Shown: positions 1 to 7,761 of the stretch, piece after piece
Layout of the letters: every line of letters begins with the position of its first letter
Numbering within the stretch: the stretch's first letter is position 1
Origin: Burkholderiaceae bacterium
GTDB taxonomy: Bacteria > Pseudomonadota > Gammaproteobacteria > Burkholderiales > Burkholderiaceae_E
Assembly (NCBI GenBank): GCA_023954135.1
Contig: JAMLIN010000002.1
Span: 1 to 64,000 of the forward strand
Length of the DNA: 64,000 bases
Direction of reading: 5' to 3'
Position numbers and translations under genes: made by a program
The notes under the pieces: model-generated
Told to the model about the DNA's origin: nothing
The model's input: the letters and a program-made list of their open reading frames with translations, nothing else
Database searches by the model: none

Positions 1-364
1 GGCGGTGACCCGATGGGCCGGCGAACGGATGGACTACGCGATGGCGGTCGAGGGGCTGCTGATGCAGCAGGAACGAGGGGAAGCGGGAAACAGTGGGCTG
101 GGCGTTTCCGCGCAAACGCATCGGGTTTCACCGGAAGCGTTGCCGACAGCCGGATCGCCCGGGTGGTCCTGAAGCGGCATTGAATCATTCGTCGCAGACT
201 CGCCACTTGAGACGGCTCTGGCTTGAGGACTGATCGCCGGCCTCGGAATCGGCATCCTGCCCGTCCATGACGGCCTGAAGAAGGCGCCTCGGATGACCCG
301 AGTTCGAACGAGAGTACGTAAGCCGTTTCCGGCATACTCGCAGGCTTCCCGAAGGAGCCTTTTC
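1..364. other. Upstream stretch with a possible LysR C-terminal remnant
   Basis: I see no intact gene in this stretch. An open frame entering from the left edge (from base 2) ends at a TGA near 172 and resembles nothing I recognise. From 227 a plus-strand frame reads GLIAGLGIGILPVHDGL. This resembles the stretch near the C-terminus of LysR-type regulators, where a glycine-rich segment precedes a Leu-Pro. It has no start codon and runs without a stop into the next gene's frame. It may be the tail of a decayed regulator, or chance similarity. An AAGGAG at 352-357 serves the GTG start at 365. Confidence 0.3.
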
Positions 365-1363
365 GTGACCGTCCCGTTCGATTCTTTCACCCCTCGCTTG
401 CGCCTGCCCCTGATCGCCGCGCCCATGCTGCGCATTTCCGGTGTCGACCTGACTGCCGAGGCCTGCATCAATGGCGTCATCGGCTCCTTTCCGACCGTCA
501 ATGCCCGTGAGCCGGCCGAGCTCGATTCATGGATGACGCAGATCGCGGAGCGCTGTGCCCGGGCGGATCGGCCTACGGCGCCCGTCTGCCCGAACGTCCT
601 CATGCGCACCGATCCGGCGAAGCTCGACGCCGATGTCGACGTGCTGGTCAAGCATCGTGTCGAGATGGTGCTGGCCAGCGTCGGGTCGCCGGAGAAGTAC
701 GTGAGGAAGCTCCATGACGTCGGCTGCTTCATCTGGGCCGATGTGGGTTCGCTACGCCATGTGGAGCGCGCCCTGGAAGCTGGTGTCGACGGGCTGGTGC
801 TGCTTTCCGCCGGCGCTGGCGGTCAGACGGGCTGGGCCAACGGCCTGTCCTTCGTGCGCGCGGTGCGCAAGTTCTACGACGGTCCGCTGGTGCTGGCTGG
901 CGGCATCTCGGACGGCTACGCCCTGCTCGCCGCGCAAGTGCTCGGCTGTCAGCTCGGGCTGATGGGAACCCGCTTCATCGCGACCGAGGAAGCGATGTCG
1001 GCTCCGGGTTACAGACAGATGCTCGTCGACAGCACGATCGATGATGTTCAGCTGACCAAGGCGATCAGCGGGATCGACGCCAACTTCCTGCGGCCCTCCA
1101 TCATCAACTGCGGCCTGGATCCCGAGGAAGTCGCGATCCCGGTCTCGAAGGAGCGCGCAAGGGAGATGTTCAGCGCCTACGCCGGCCAGATGCGCGGCCC
1201 CAAGCGCTGGACGGATCTATGGAGCGCGGGCCATACCGTTTCCGCGGTCGATCGCGCCTGCCCGGTCGCCGAGCTGGTCGAGGAGATTGAACGCGAGTAC
1301 GTCGAGGCGCGGGAGGCCGGCCGGTCGATCATCGGGGTTGACACGGTTCGGAAAGCCGGCTGA
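365..1363 (+). CDS. Nitronate monooxygenase (2-nitropropane dioxygenase family)
   Basis: This is a predicted FMN-dependent enzyme that oxidises alkyl nitronates to carbonyl compounds and nitrite. It is a 332-residue TIM barrel, the usual family length. Visible marks are the N-terminal PLIAAPML, the flavin-phosphate loop LSAGAGGQTGWANG, the following LAGGISDG strand and GTRFIATEEAMSAPGYRQ, the usual block after the barrel's last strands. I chose GTG 365 because AAGGAG lies 7 bases upstream and the protein then begins VTVPFDSF, just ahead of the conserved first strand. The frame is open upstream to 293, but that part looks non-coding. FabK-type enoyl reductases share the fold and cannot be fully excluded. 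No neighbour suggests a pathway. Confidence 0.85.
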   Translation: MTVPFDSFTPRLRLPLIAAPMLRISGVDLTAEACINGVIGSFPTVNAREPAELDSWMTQIAERCARADRPTAPVCPNVLMRTDPAKLDADVDVLVKHRVEMVLASVGSPEKYVRKLHDVGCFIWADVGSLRHVERALEAGVDGLVLLSAGAGGQTGWANGLSFVRAVRKFYDGPLVLAGGISDGYALLAAQVLGCQLGLMGTRFIATEEAMSAPGYRQMLVDSTIDDVQLTKAISGIDANFLRPSIINCGLDPEEVAIPVSKERAREMFSAYAGQMRGPKRWTDLWSAGHTVSAVDRACPVAELVEEIEREYVEAREAGRSIIGVDTVRKAG

Positions 1364-1376
1364 GACTGCCCTGATC

Positions 1377-1568
1377 ATGAAGCAATTCGAGAATACCAGT
1401 CGGCAGGTGTTCCTTGAGCGTGGACGTGCCTCGCTCGCGAAAGCGAGGTCGTCAGGTGGGCTCGTCCCGATGGAGCAGGCTCTCGACGAGATGCAGAAAC
1501 GCCTGCGCGCTCGAATAGCTGCTCTTCAAGCATCCGGCCGCACCGGCACCCGCTGCGCCGGATCGTAG
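1377..1568 (+). CDS. Small antitoxin-like ORF, possibly decayed
   Basis: The frame encodes about 63 residues. The segment FLERGRASLAKARSSGGLVP followed by a short amphipathic helix resembles the C-terminal half of small type II antitoxins (ParD/RelB-like: helix, Ser-Leu-x-x-Ala-Arg, glycine turn, acidic helix). This is pattern resemblance only. There is no obvious ribosome-binding site, and no toxin gene is adjacent. The last 14 or so codons overlap the 3' end of the convergent NTF2-like gene, so the original C-terminus may be lost. It begins 13 bases after the nitronate monooxygenase stop. It could be an orphan antitoxin or a spurious frame. Confidence 0.35.
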   Translation: MKQFENTSRQVFLERGRASLAKARSSGGLVPMEQALDEMQKRLRARIAALQASGRTGTRCAGS

Positions 1569-1906
1569 AAGAAGGTCTCCTCCGCGATCCGTTCGCCCTC
1601 CCAGCGCTGGTACGCGAGCTCTTCCATCCGGGTGACGCTGCCGTCGAGCCATTCGAAGCGGAATATCCAGCGGATCACTACACGGTCAGCCGCGACGAAG
1701 ACCGGGCGCACGCAGGTCGATTCGATGGACCTGGCGCGGGCGAGGATCCTTCGCTCGCTGGCGACATGCGCATCACGCCCCACCCGTGGGGGCGCCTGGT
1801 TCTCCTGCATCGTGGAGTTCTCGGTATAGAACTCCTCGCAGGCTTCGGCGTGGGCGCCCTCCTCCACCCGGCGGATGAAGCGCTCGAGGGTTTCCTGTGT
1901 CGGCAT
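1526..1906 (-). CDS. NTF2-like (SnoaL-type) protein, second of a pair
   Basis: This 126-residue protein has the alpha+beta cone pattern of the NTF2/SnoaL superfamily: N-terminal helix (TLERFIRRVEEGAHAEACEEF), FYTENSTMQEN, then strands such as RVVIRWIFRFEWLDGS and ending EETFFYDPAQRVP. Members bind small hydrophobic substrates in the cone; some are isomerases or hydrolases, many have no known reaction. ATG 1906 is chosen because the protein begins at the expected first helix; the frame continues upstream through the neighbour in nonsense composition. It starts 5 bases after the stop of the other NTF2-like gene, so the two are probably cotranscribed. Substrate unknown. Confidence 0.75.
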   Translation of the reverse strand: MPTQETLERFIRRVEEGAHAEACEEFYTENSTMQENQAPPRVGRDAHVASERRILARARSIESTCVRPVFVAADRVVIRWIFRFEWLDGSVTRMEELAYQRWEGERIAEETFFYDPAQRVPVRPDA

Positions 1907-1911
1907 GGGGT

Positions 1912-2277
1912 TCAGCCTTTCTTCAGGGGACCGAAGAACCCGATGATTCGGTCGATCCTCGAGCCGTCGGACGACAGGAACGCCAGGTCGATCCCTTCCG
2001 GAAGCGTGCTGCCATCGGCCTCGATGGCGTGCCACGCAAAGCGTGCGAGGCCGTGATGCTCGTCGACCCCGCTGGTACGCACGACCCGGGAGCCCGGCCG
2101 ACGTTCGCGCACCCCGGCGATATGCGCGAGAAGCTCCTCGGCGCCGCGTGCATGGACCGTCGGATCGGTGTAAGTGGCGTCCTGCGACCAGACCCTGCGC
2201 AGCAGCTCGGCCCTCCGGACGGGGTCGGGGTCGCTCCAGGCCTCGCAATAGAGGTCGATCAGTTCGGTCGTGCTCAT
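1912..2277 (-). CDS. NTF2-like (SnoaL-type) protein, first of a pair
   Basis: This 121-residue NTF2-fold protein shows the standard SnoaL-like layout: ELIDLYCEAWSDPDPVRRAELL (helices 1-2), VWSQDATYTDPTVHARG (the family's D-A-x-Y-x-D-P turn), GAEELLAHIAGVRERRPG, then the beta sheet ending IDRIIGFFGPL. The family includes ketosteroid-isomerase-like and uncharacterised proteins. It shares the fold but little sequence with the downstream gene, so the tandem pair may form a heteromer or be an old duplication. It lies leftward of the paiB remnant. No promoter is obvious. Confidence 0.8.
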   Translation of the reverse strand: MSTTELIDLYCEAWSDPDPVRRAELLRRVWSQDATYTDPTVHARGAEELLAHIAGVRERRPGSRVVRTSGVDEHHGLARFAWHAIEADGSTLPEGIDLAFLSSDGSRIDRIIGFFGPLKKG

Positions 2278-2309
2278 TCACGTCTCCTCGATCGGGCGAT
2301 CGTCCCTGC

Positions 2310-2677
2310 TCAGGCGAGCGGCTGCATCAGCCGAGCCAGCTCCGTGAAGCCCCGAGCCTCCAGCGGGTCCGCCGCGCCCCAGTGATGCGATTCGTGCTTG
2401 CTCGGGTGCCAGTTCGGCGAGATGTAGCCGTCGGCACCGCGGAACACCACCATCATCGGGGTACCGCTCGGGCAGCACTGCCACACATCGTTGGCTCGGG
2501 CGACATGGGCGAGCAGCGTTCCATGCGGGCCCTTGTCCGCATCGAAGTCGAACGGGATGTGGTTCGCGTCCAGTCCCTCGGGCCCATGCGTGACCAGCAT
2601 TTCCCCAGGGGGTGCTCGCGCATGATCCGGTGCAGGGCTTGCGGACGGATCTCGGCGAAATGCGGCGGCAGGTACAT
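2310..2677 (-). pseudogene. PaiB-family FMN-binding regulator, frameshifted and truncated
   Basis: The gene starts at ATG 2677 with MYLPPHFAEIRPQALHRIMR and EHPLG, the classic N-terminus of PaiB-type split-barrel flavin-binding proteins. At about 2605 the frame breaks, and the next frame continues with MLVTHGPEGLDANHIPFDFD, LLAHVARANDVW and YISPNWHPSK, the following PaiB blocks. Family alignment favours a 2-base insertion; a lost base in the G run at the break would also restore the frame. The match stops at about residue 104 of a family of about 200 residues. The conserved PTWNY block and all after it are missing, replaced by an unrelated tail of about 21 residues. The truncation means a sequencing error alone cannot explain its state. 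Confidence 0.75.
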
Positions 2678-2770
2678 GGCGCTGCGTGTCTCCCTGTAAG
2701 CCTGCAATTCTACGTGACCAGGGCACGTCGGACTCGTCTTGCCGCTATCCGCAGGAAGCTCTTGCGCCAG

Positions 2771-3343
2771 CTACCTGCCGGCGGATCCACCGCACCACTG
2801 CTGCTCGCATGGGATGCCGTCGCCGTTGCCGTCCATTTTGGTTCCGGGACAGTTCTGCAGGAAGTACATGGCTTCCTGGCAGGACGTCATCTGCGAGCAG
2901 TATGTTCGTCCGTCGCATCGAAACGGTGTTGCGTTGATGCTCTGGACTACCCTTCCCGGCTCGGCGGCCAGGACGGGACTTGTCTGTCGAGCGTCGGAAG
3001 CCTGCCAACGTTCGATGTGGCCATAGGCGACGGCAACGAGGACGAAGACGATTGCGGCCAGCACGATGGTCGGAGCGCTGCGAGCCCGTGGTCTCGTGCG
3101 CGGACGAACGGAATCGTGCCCAGGCAGCGGCGCTGATCCCGGTCGCCAGGCGCGGATCGCACAAGGCCTGCCGTCCTTGCCACGGCCGAATTCGTACTCC
3201 AGCGCTTCTCCGGCCCGAGGTGCCACGCCATCGTGGGGAAAGACGCTTATGTGGACGAAGAGATCATGGCCGCCGCTCGCCGGCGCGATGAAGCCGAAGC
3301 CGCGATCGGCGTTCCATCTCTTCAGGGTACCCTTCAGCGCCAT
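2771..3343 (-). CDS. Cold-shock domain / membrane anchor / Excalibur domain protein
   Basis: This 190-residue fusion has three parts. Residues 1-65 are a cold-shock domain with RNP1 (RGFGFI) and RNP2 (DLFVHI). A basic linker leads to one hydrophobic helix at about 90-108 (APTIVLAAIVFVLVAVAYG). Residues 140-190 form an Excalibur-type domain with the DGNGDGIPCE calcium-loop motif and paired cysteines (FRCDGRTYCSQM, CQEAMYFLQNC). The topology would put the nucleic-acid-binding domain in the cytoplasm and the Ca-binding domain in the periplasm. ATG 3343 is preferred over GTG 3358 because a GAGG lies just upstream. The role is unknown; proteins with this arrangement occur in other Proteobacteria. 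Confidence 0.8.
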   Translation of the reverse strand: MALKGTLKRWNADRGFGFIAPASGGHDLFVHISVFPHDGVAPRAGEALEYEFGRGKDGRPCAIRAWRPGSAPLPGHDSVRPRTRPRARSAPTIVLAAIVFVLVAVAYGHIERWQASDARQTSPVLAAEPGRVVQSINATPFRCDGRTYCSQMTSCQEAMYFLQNCPGTKMDGNGDGIPCEQQWCGGSAGR

Positions 3344-3627
3344 GGCGACCTCGGACACCCGGATCGTCCCCGGTCATGAGGTGACGCCTTTCGGCCTGAG
3401 CAGCTCGTCGACGGACGCTGTTCGTACATGCTCCCGATTCTCGTCCGAATGGCTGGCCGGCAACGCTGCCGGCGCCCGAACGGCAGGGACGGGCCGATCG
3501 TCGCAGCGGTGCATGCCGCTCCTGTGACCGTCACGCCATCGCGAATCCGTAGACCGGCATGTGTGGCAGAGCCGGTATAGTCAGCCCGAATCTGTCCCTC
3601 TCATCCCCACGCGGACCACGAAACGCC

Positions 3628-4734
3628 ATGGCCGAGAAGAAGCGCATATTCCGGACGAATCCCGCCGCCAACAACAGGAATTCGCTGCAGAAACTACAGC
3701 GGACCCAGCGCTGGCTGAACCGCCTGGTCAGCTTCCTGCTGTTCGCCAGCCTGGTCGGCCTGTCGACGCTGGTGATGCGCGATCTCGAAGGGCTCTCGCC
3801 TCCGGTGAGCATGGTCGACATGCTGCAGTCCGATCGGGACGAGCATGCGCGCCTGCGGCAGGAGCTAGAAGCAGTACGCCAGCAGATCAGGGAGATGAAC
3901 GATACCCTGACGACGGCCCGACAGACCCGAGACGCCGCGCAGTCCCGCGTGCTCCGCGCGGAGGCCGACTACGCGGACTGGCTGGCGCTGCGCTCGAGCA
4001 CCGAGGCGATGGAGACCAATCCCGAGGTGCGGGCAAGGCTCGCCGAGCTGGCCCGGCTTCGCGCGATCGAGCGACAGTCCAACGAAGGCGTGCTGATGCA
4101 GGAGCGCGAGCACAGCCAGCTGCAGCGGCGTGAGGCGACGCTGCGCCAGACGCAGGGCGAGATCGAGAATCGGGCATACGAACGAGCGAGGGACGAGAAT
4201 CGCGTTCGCGCCCTGAAGGCTTTCGGCATCCGGCTGGCCGTCGTGCTGCCGATCCTGCTGGCGGGCGTGTTCCTCTTCGCGCGCTATCGCCGTGCCCGCT
4301 ACGGCGCGCTGGTCTGGGGTTTCTCGCTCTTTGCCGTCTACGTGTTCTTCTTCGGGCTCGTTCCCTACCTGCCCAGCTTCGGCGGCTACATCCGCTTCCT
4401 CGGCGCGGTCGCGCTGGTGGTCGCCGGCGGCGTGTATTCCGTGCGCTGGTTCAACGCCTACCTGGCCCGACGCCGCGAGGAGCTCGCCCGCGATGCGCAC
4501 GAGCGCGCCCGGCATGTCGACATGGACCAGGCGGTCAACGCGTTCCGCTCGAAGACCTGCCCGTCCTGCGGGCAGGATTTCTCCCTGAGTGGCCCGACGC
4601 CGCATTTCTGCCTCGAGTGCGGGCTCGAGCTCTTCAGCAAATGCGAATGCGGCAACCTGAACTTCGCCTTCTTCCGCCACTGCTCGAACTGCAATCGACC
4701 CGTGGGCGCGGAGAAACCGGCCTCCTCGGGCTGA
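3628..4734 (+). CDS. Coiled-coil membrane protein with C-terminal zinc ribbons
   Basis: This 368-residue protein of unknown function has a basic N-terminus, a first transmembrane helix (RLVSFLLFASLVGLSTLVM), and a long coiled coil at about residues 65-205 rich in Glu, Gln and Arg. Three more membrane helices follow at about 206-285. A cytoplasmic C-terminal tail carries four Cys pairs (CPSCG, CLECG, CECG, CSNC), suggesting two zinc-binding ribbons. I start at ATG 3628 (MAEKKRIFRTNP); the frame is open back to 3559 but codes for an unlikely leader. The architecture suggests a scaffold or envelope-linked adaptor, which is inference. It lies 60 bases upstream of the oxidoreductase gene on the same strand. 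Confidence 0.75.
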   Translation: MAEKKRIFRTNPAANNRNSLQKLQRTQRWLNRLVSFLLFASLVGLSTLVMRDLEGLSPPVSMVDMLQSDRDEHARLRQELEAVRQQIREMNDTLTTARQTRDAAQSRVLRAEADYADWLALRSSTEAMETNPEVRARLAELARLRAIERQSNEGVLMQEREHSQLQRREATLRQTQGEIENRAYERARDENRVRALKAFGIRLAVVLPILLAGVFLFARYRRARYGALVWGFSLFAVYVFFFGLVPYLPSFGGYIRFLGAVALVVAGGVYSVRWFNAYLARRREELARDAHERARHVDMDQAVNAFRSKTCPSCGQDFSLSGPTPHFCLECGLELFSKCECGNLNFAFFRHCSNCNRPVGAEKPASSG

Positions 4735-4794
4735 TCGCCCGCCGATCCGGCAAACTTCAGGGATCGGCCCATCCGCAAGAAGGCACCCTTCCCC

Positions 4795-6156
4795 ATGAAT
4801 CTCCATCGCAAGCTCCTGCAGCGCGCCGCGGCCAATGAACCGGTGCGCATTGCCCTGATCGGCGCCGGCAAGTTCGGCTCCATGTACCTCGCCCAGGTAC
4901 CGCGGATGCCCGGCGTGCATCTCGCGGGTATCGCCGACCTCGCCCCTGACCGGGTCCGGGCGAGCCTCGAGCGGGTCGGCTGGGAGCCGGGGCGCGCGCA
5001 GGCGCGATCGATCGATGAGGCGCTGCGCGACGCGACGACCTGGCTCACCGACGACTGGCAGGCATTGGTCGGCGACCCCCGGATCGATATCGTCGTCGAA
5101 TGCACCGGCAATCCGGTGGCGGCGGTCGACCACATCCTCGCGGCCTTCGGCCACGGCAAGCATGTGGTGAACGTGACGGTGGAGGCCGATGCGCTGTGCG
5201 GGCCGATGCTGGCGCGCAAGGCCGCCGATGCGGGCGTGATCTACTCGCTTGCCTACGGTGACCAGCCGGCGATGATCTGCGACCTGGTCGACTGGGCCCG
5301 GACCTGCGGCTTCCCGGTGGTGGCCGCCGGCCGCGGCCACAAGTGGCTGCCGCATTTCTGCGAATCCACTCCCGAGACGGTCTGGGGCTACTACGGGCTG
5401 ACGCCCGAGCAGGCCGAGCGTGGCGGCCTGAATCCCAAGATGTTCAACAGTTTTCTCGATGGATCGAAACCATCCATCGAATCCACCGCCGTGTCGAACG
5501 CGACAGGCCTTGCGGTGCCGAGCGATGGCCTGCTCTACCCGCCTGCCAGCGTCGAGGACATCCCCTTCGTGACCCGCCCGAAGAGCGAAGGCGGCGTGCT
5601 CGAGAAAAAAGGCATGGTGGAGGTGATCTCCTGCCTCGAACCGGACGGCCGCGCGATTCCCTACAACATCCGCATGGGGGTCTGGGTGACGGTCGAAGGC
5701 GAGACGGAGTACATCCGCAACTGCTTCGAGGAATACGATGCGCACACCGATCCGGGCGGGCGCTACTTCACGCTCTACAAGCGCTGGCACCTGATCGGAC
5801 TGGAGGTGGGGATGTCGGTGGCCAGCGTGGCCATGCGCGGCGAACCCACCGGCGTGGCGATGGGGTGGAATGCCGATGCGGTGGCCACCGCCAAGCGGGA
5901 CCTGAAGCCCGGGGATCTTCTCGATGGCGAGGGCGGCTACACGGTATGGGGCAAGCTGCTGCCTGCCGCGACCTCGCGGCGAATCCGGGGCCTGCCCCTC
6001 GGATTGGCCCATGCGCTCAAGCTGGTGCGCCCGGTGGCGAAGGGGCAAGCCCTGTCCTGGGACGATGTCGCGATCGACGCCGGGTCCAAGGCCTATCGGC
6101 TGCGCCGGGAGATGGAGTCGGTTTTCGGCGAACAGGCCTTCGTCAACGGCCCTTGA
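4795..6156 (+). CDS. NAD(P)-dependent oxidoreductase with C-terminal SAF domain (homoserine dehydrogenase-like)
   Basis: This is a 453-residue member of the homoserine-dehydrogenase-like family that carries a SAF domain. The N-terminal Rossmann fold shows RIALIGAGKFGSMYLAQV (residues 18-35) and IDIVVECTGNPVAAVDHI. The middle substrate domain has YGDQPAMICDLVDWARTCGF and AAGRGHK. The C-terminal SAF-like part (about 370-435) has DLKPGDLLDGEGGYTVWGK and PVAKGQALSWDDV. The family uses NAD(P) on unknown hydroxy or oxo acids; I would not assign homoserine as substrate. It overlaps the convergent enoyl-CoA hydratase gene by 14 bases at the 3' ends. Confidence 0.82.
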   Translation: MNLHRKLLQRAAANEPVRIALIGAGKFGSMYLAQVPRMPGVHLAGIADLAPDRVRASLERVGWEPGRAQARSIDEALRDATTWLTDDWQALVGDPRIDIVVECTGNPVAAVDHILAAFGHGKHVVNVTVEADALCGPMLARKAADAGVIYSLAYGDQPAMICDLVDWARTCGFPVVAAGRGHKWLPHFCESTPETVWGYYGLTPEQAERGGLNPKMFNSFLDGSKPSIESTAVSNATGLAVPSDGLLYPPASVEDIPFVTRPKSEGGVLEKKGMVEVISCLEPDGRAIPYNIRMGVWVTVEGETEYIRNCFEEYDAHTDPGGRYFTLYKRWHLIGLEVGMSVASVAMRGEPTGVAMGWNADAVATAKRDLKPGDLLDGEGGYTVWGKLLPAATSRRIRGLPLGLAHALKLVRPVAKGQALSWDDVAIDAGSKAYRLRREMESVFGEQAFVNGP

Positions 6157-6946
6157 ACACGGGTTTGCGCTTCTCGAAGAACGCTGCCATGGCCTCCTGA
6201 TGATCCTCGGTCATCGACGTGAGGATGTACTGGTCGTTGTCCATGTGACAGGTCAGGCGGTTCAGGGCCGTCGCCTGCTCGGTGATGGTGCGCTTCGACA
6301 TCCTGACCCCGAGCGGCGGCAGCGCCGCCGCCTTGCGGGCCCATTTCATGGCGCACGCCAGGGCCTCGCCGTCTTCCGTGACCTCGTCGATCAGGCCCCA
6401 GCGGCAGGCCTCTTCCGCGTACACACGTTCGCCGAAGATGATCAGCTGCTTGGCGCGGGATGGTCCCACCAGGTTGAGGATCCTCGGCTGGGCGTTCCAG
6501 TTCAGGTTCCATCCCAGCGGAATCTCCGGAAGCCGGACATGGGCACCCCGGCCGGCGATCCGGAAGTCGCACGACACCGCGAGGGCCAGGGCGCCTCCAA
6601 GGCAGAACCCTTCGATCGCGACGATGGTGAGCTGGTCCAGCGCCTCCCAGGCGGCGCACGTCGTCGGTGCCAGACGCAGCAATTCGCGCTTCTGCAGCAG
6701 CGGCGCGCTACGTCGAGCCTGATGGCCAGGATCGGACAGATCGGCACCCGCCGAGAACACCGGGTCACCGGTCAGGACGATCGCGTTGGACGTGAAATCT
6801 TCGCGCATCCGATAGGCCACATCCCGCAAGGCCTCGATCGCTTCCACCGAAAGCGCATTGAGTCGATCGCCGCGCCGCAACGTCGCGACCGCTATGCGAT
6901 CCTCGATGACGACACTCACCGGTCCGATTTCAAACGATTCCGACAT
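6143..6946 (-). CDS. Enoyl-CoA hydratase/isomerase family protein
   Basis: This 267-residue crotonase-fold enzyme acts on acyl-CoA thioesters. The first oxyanion-hole segment is FSAGADLSD and the second is EGFCLGGALALAVSCDFRIA, both canonical. ARLPEIPLGWN-like residues follow (VRLPEIPLGWN), where hydratases usually carry a catalytic Glu. I chose ATG 6946 because the protein then starts just ahead of the VSVVIEDRIAVATLRR strand; the open frame further upstream runs into the neighbouring exonuclease. The exact acyl-CoA substrate cannot be told from sequence. Its stop overlaps the convergent oxidoreductase. Confidence 0.87.
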   Translation of the reverse strand: MSESFEIGPVSVVIEDRIAVATLRRGDRLNALSVEAIEALRDVAYRMREDFTSNAIVLTGDPVFSAGADLSDPGHQARRSAPLLQKRELLRLAPTTCAAWEALDQLTIVAIEGFCLGGALALAVSCDFRIAGRGAHVRLPEIPLGWNLNWNAQPRILNLVGPSRAKQLIIFGERVYAEEACRWGLIDEVTEDGEALACAMKWARKAAALPPLGVRMSKRTITEQATALNRLTCHMDNDQYILTSMTEDHQEAMAAFFEKRKPVFKGR

Positions 6947-7022
6947 CAGCGACCTTGCCTCCCGCAAACATGGCCCGGTTCGGAAAGCATCTGCTCCTCC
7001 GAAGCTTCTTGCCTCACACATA

Positions 7023-7658
7023 CTACCTTGTGGGCGTTTCGCGCCGATTCTGGAGGGCATGCAGGGCGATGCAGCCCTTGAGCCGATGGCGGGGCACCGA
7101 CTGGATCTCGCGCAGCAGCTCGTGCGTGACTCCGGCGAGCCCGAACCGCTGCGCGAGGGTTTCCTGCATGTGCAGCAGCAGGCTCGCGGCCATCTCGGCG
7201 TCGGCCAGCGCCCGGTGGTGGCGCCCCGCCACCGGCAGGCCATGGAAGTCGATGAGCATGCCGAGCTTGTGGCTGGGCGCTTCCGGATGGATGCGGCGCG
7301 AGAGCAGCAGCGTGCAGGCGAATTCCTGCCGCCGCGACATGCCGAGGCGGGCGAGCTCCGCATCCCAGAAGCGCCGGTCGAAGGCCGCATTGTGGGCAAC
7401 GAGGGGATGCGCGCCGACGAATTTGGCGACCTCCCTCATCACCCGCGCCGCCGGCGGGGCGGCGCGGACCATCTCGTTGCTGATGCCGGTGAGCGATTCG
7501 ATGAAGGGCGGCACCCAGGCCCCCGCGTTCATCAGGCTCTGGTAGCGATCGACGACCTGTCCGTCGCGCAGCAGGATCGCGGCGATCTCGGTGGCGCGCC
7601 CGCCTGTGTCGGGCGACATGCCGGTGGTCTCGAAGTCGATGACGGCTACGGTGTCCAT
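7023..7658 (-). CDS. DEDDh 3'-5' exonuclease (DnaQ/epsilon-like)
   Basis: This 211-residue exonuclease domain has no other domains. ExoI is VIDFETTGMSPDTGGRATEI (D and E ligands), ExoII is VAHNAAFDRRFW (Asp), and ExoIIIepsilon is HRALADAEMAASLL (His and Asp), which matches the two-metal DEDDh class. The C-terminal 45 residues lack a recognisable polymerase-binding tail, so this is a stand-alone repair or RNA-trimming exonuclease and not the polymerase III epsilon subunit. ATG 7658 (MDTVAVIDFETTG) sits exactly at the first strand. It is divergent from the amidase, with about 100 bases between start codons. Confidence 0.87.
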   Translation of the reverse strand: MDTVAVIDFETTGMSPDTGGRATEIAAILLRDGQVVDRYQSLMNAGAWVPPFIESLTGISNEMVRAAPPAARVMREVAKFVGAHPLVAHNAAFDRRFWDAELARLGMSRRQEFACTLLLSRRIHPEAPSHKLGMLIDFHGLPVAGRHHRALADAEMAASLLLHMQETLAQRFGLAGVTHELLREIQSVPRHRLKGCIALHALQNRRETPTR

Positions 7659-7761
7659 TGCGAAGGCCGTGGGCTGGCTTGCCGGGATTCCGGCCGGCCG
7701 GGGATGATGATACCCGTGGGATGATTGGCATCTTCTCAACAGGATCGTGGTCGCCATCGTC

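Noticed and set aside
34..732. Minus-strand frame opposite the nitronate monooxygenase start
   Set aside because: It has biased Ser/Arg composition, no family features, and overlaps a clear gene on the other strand.
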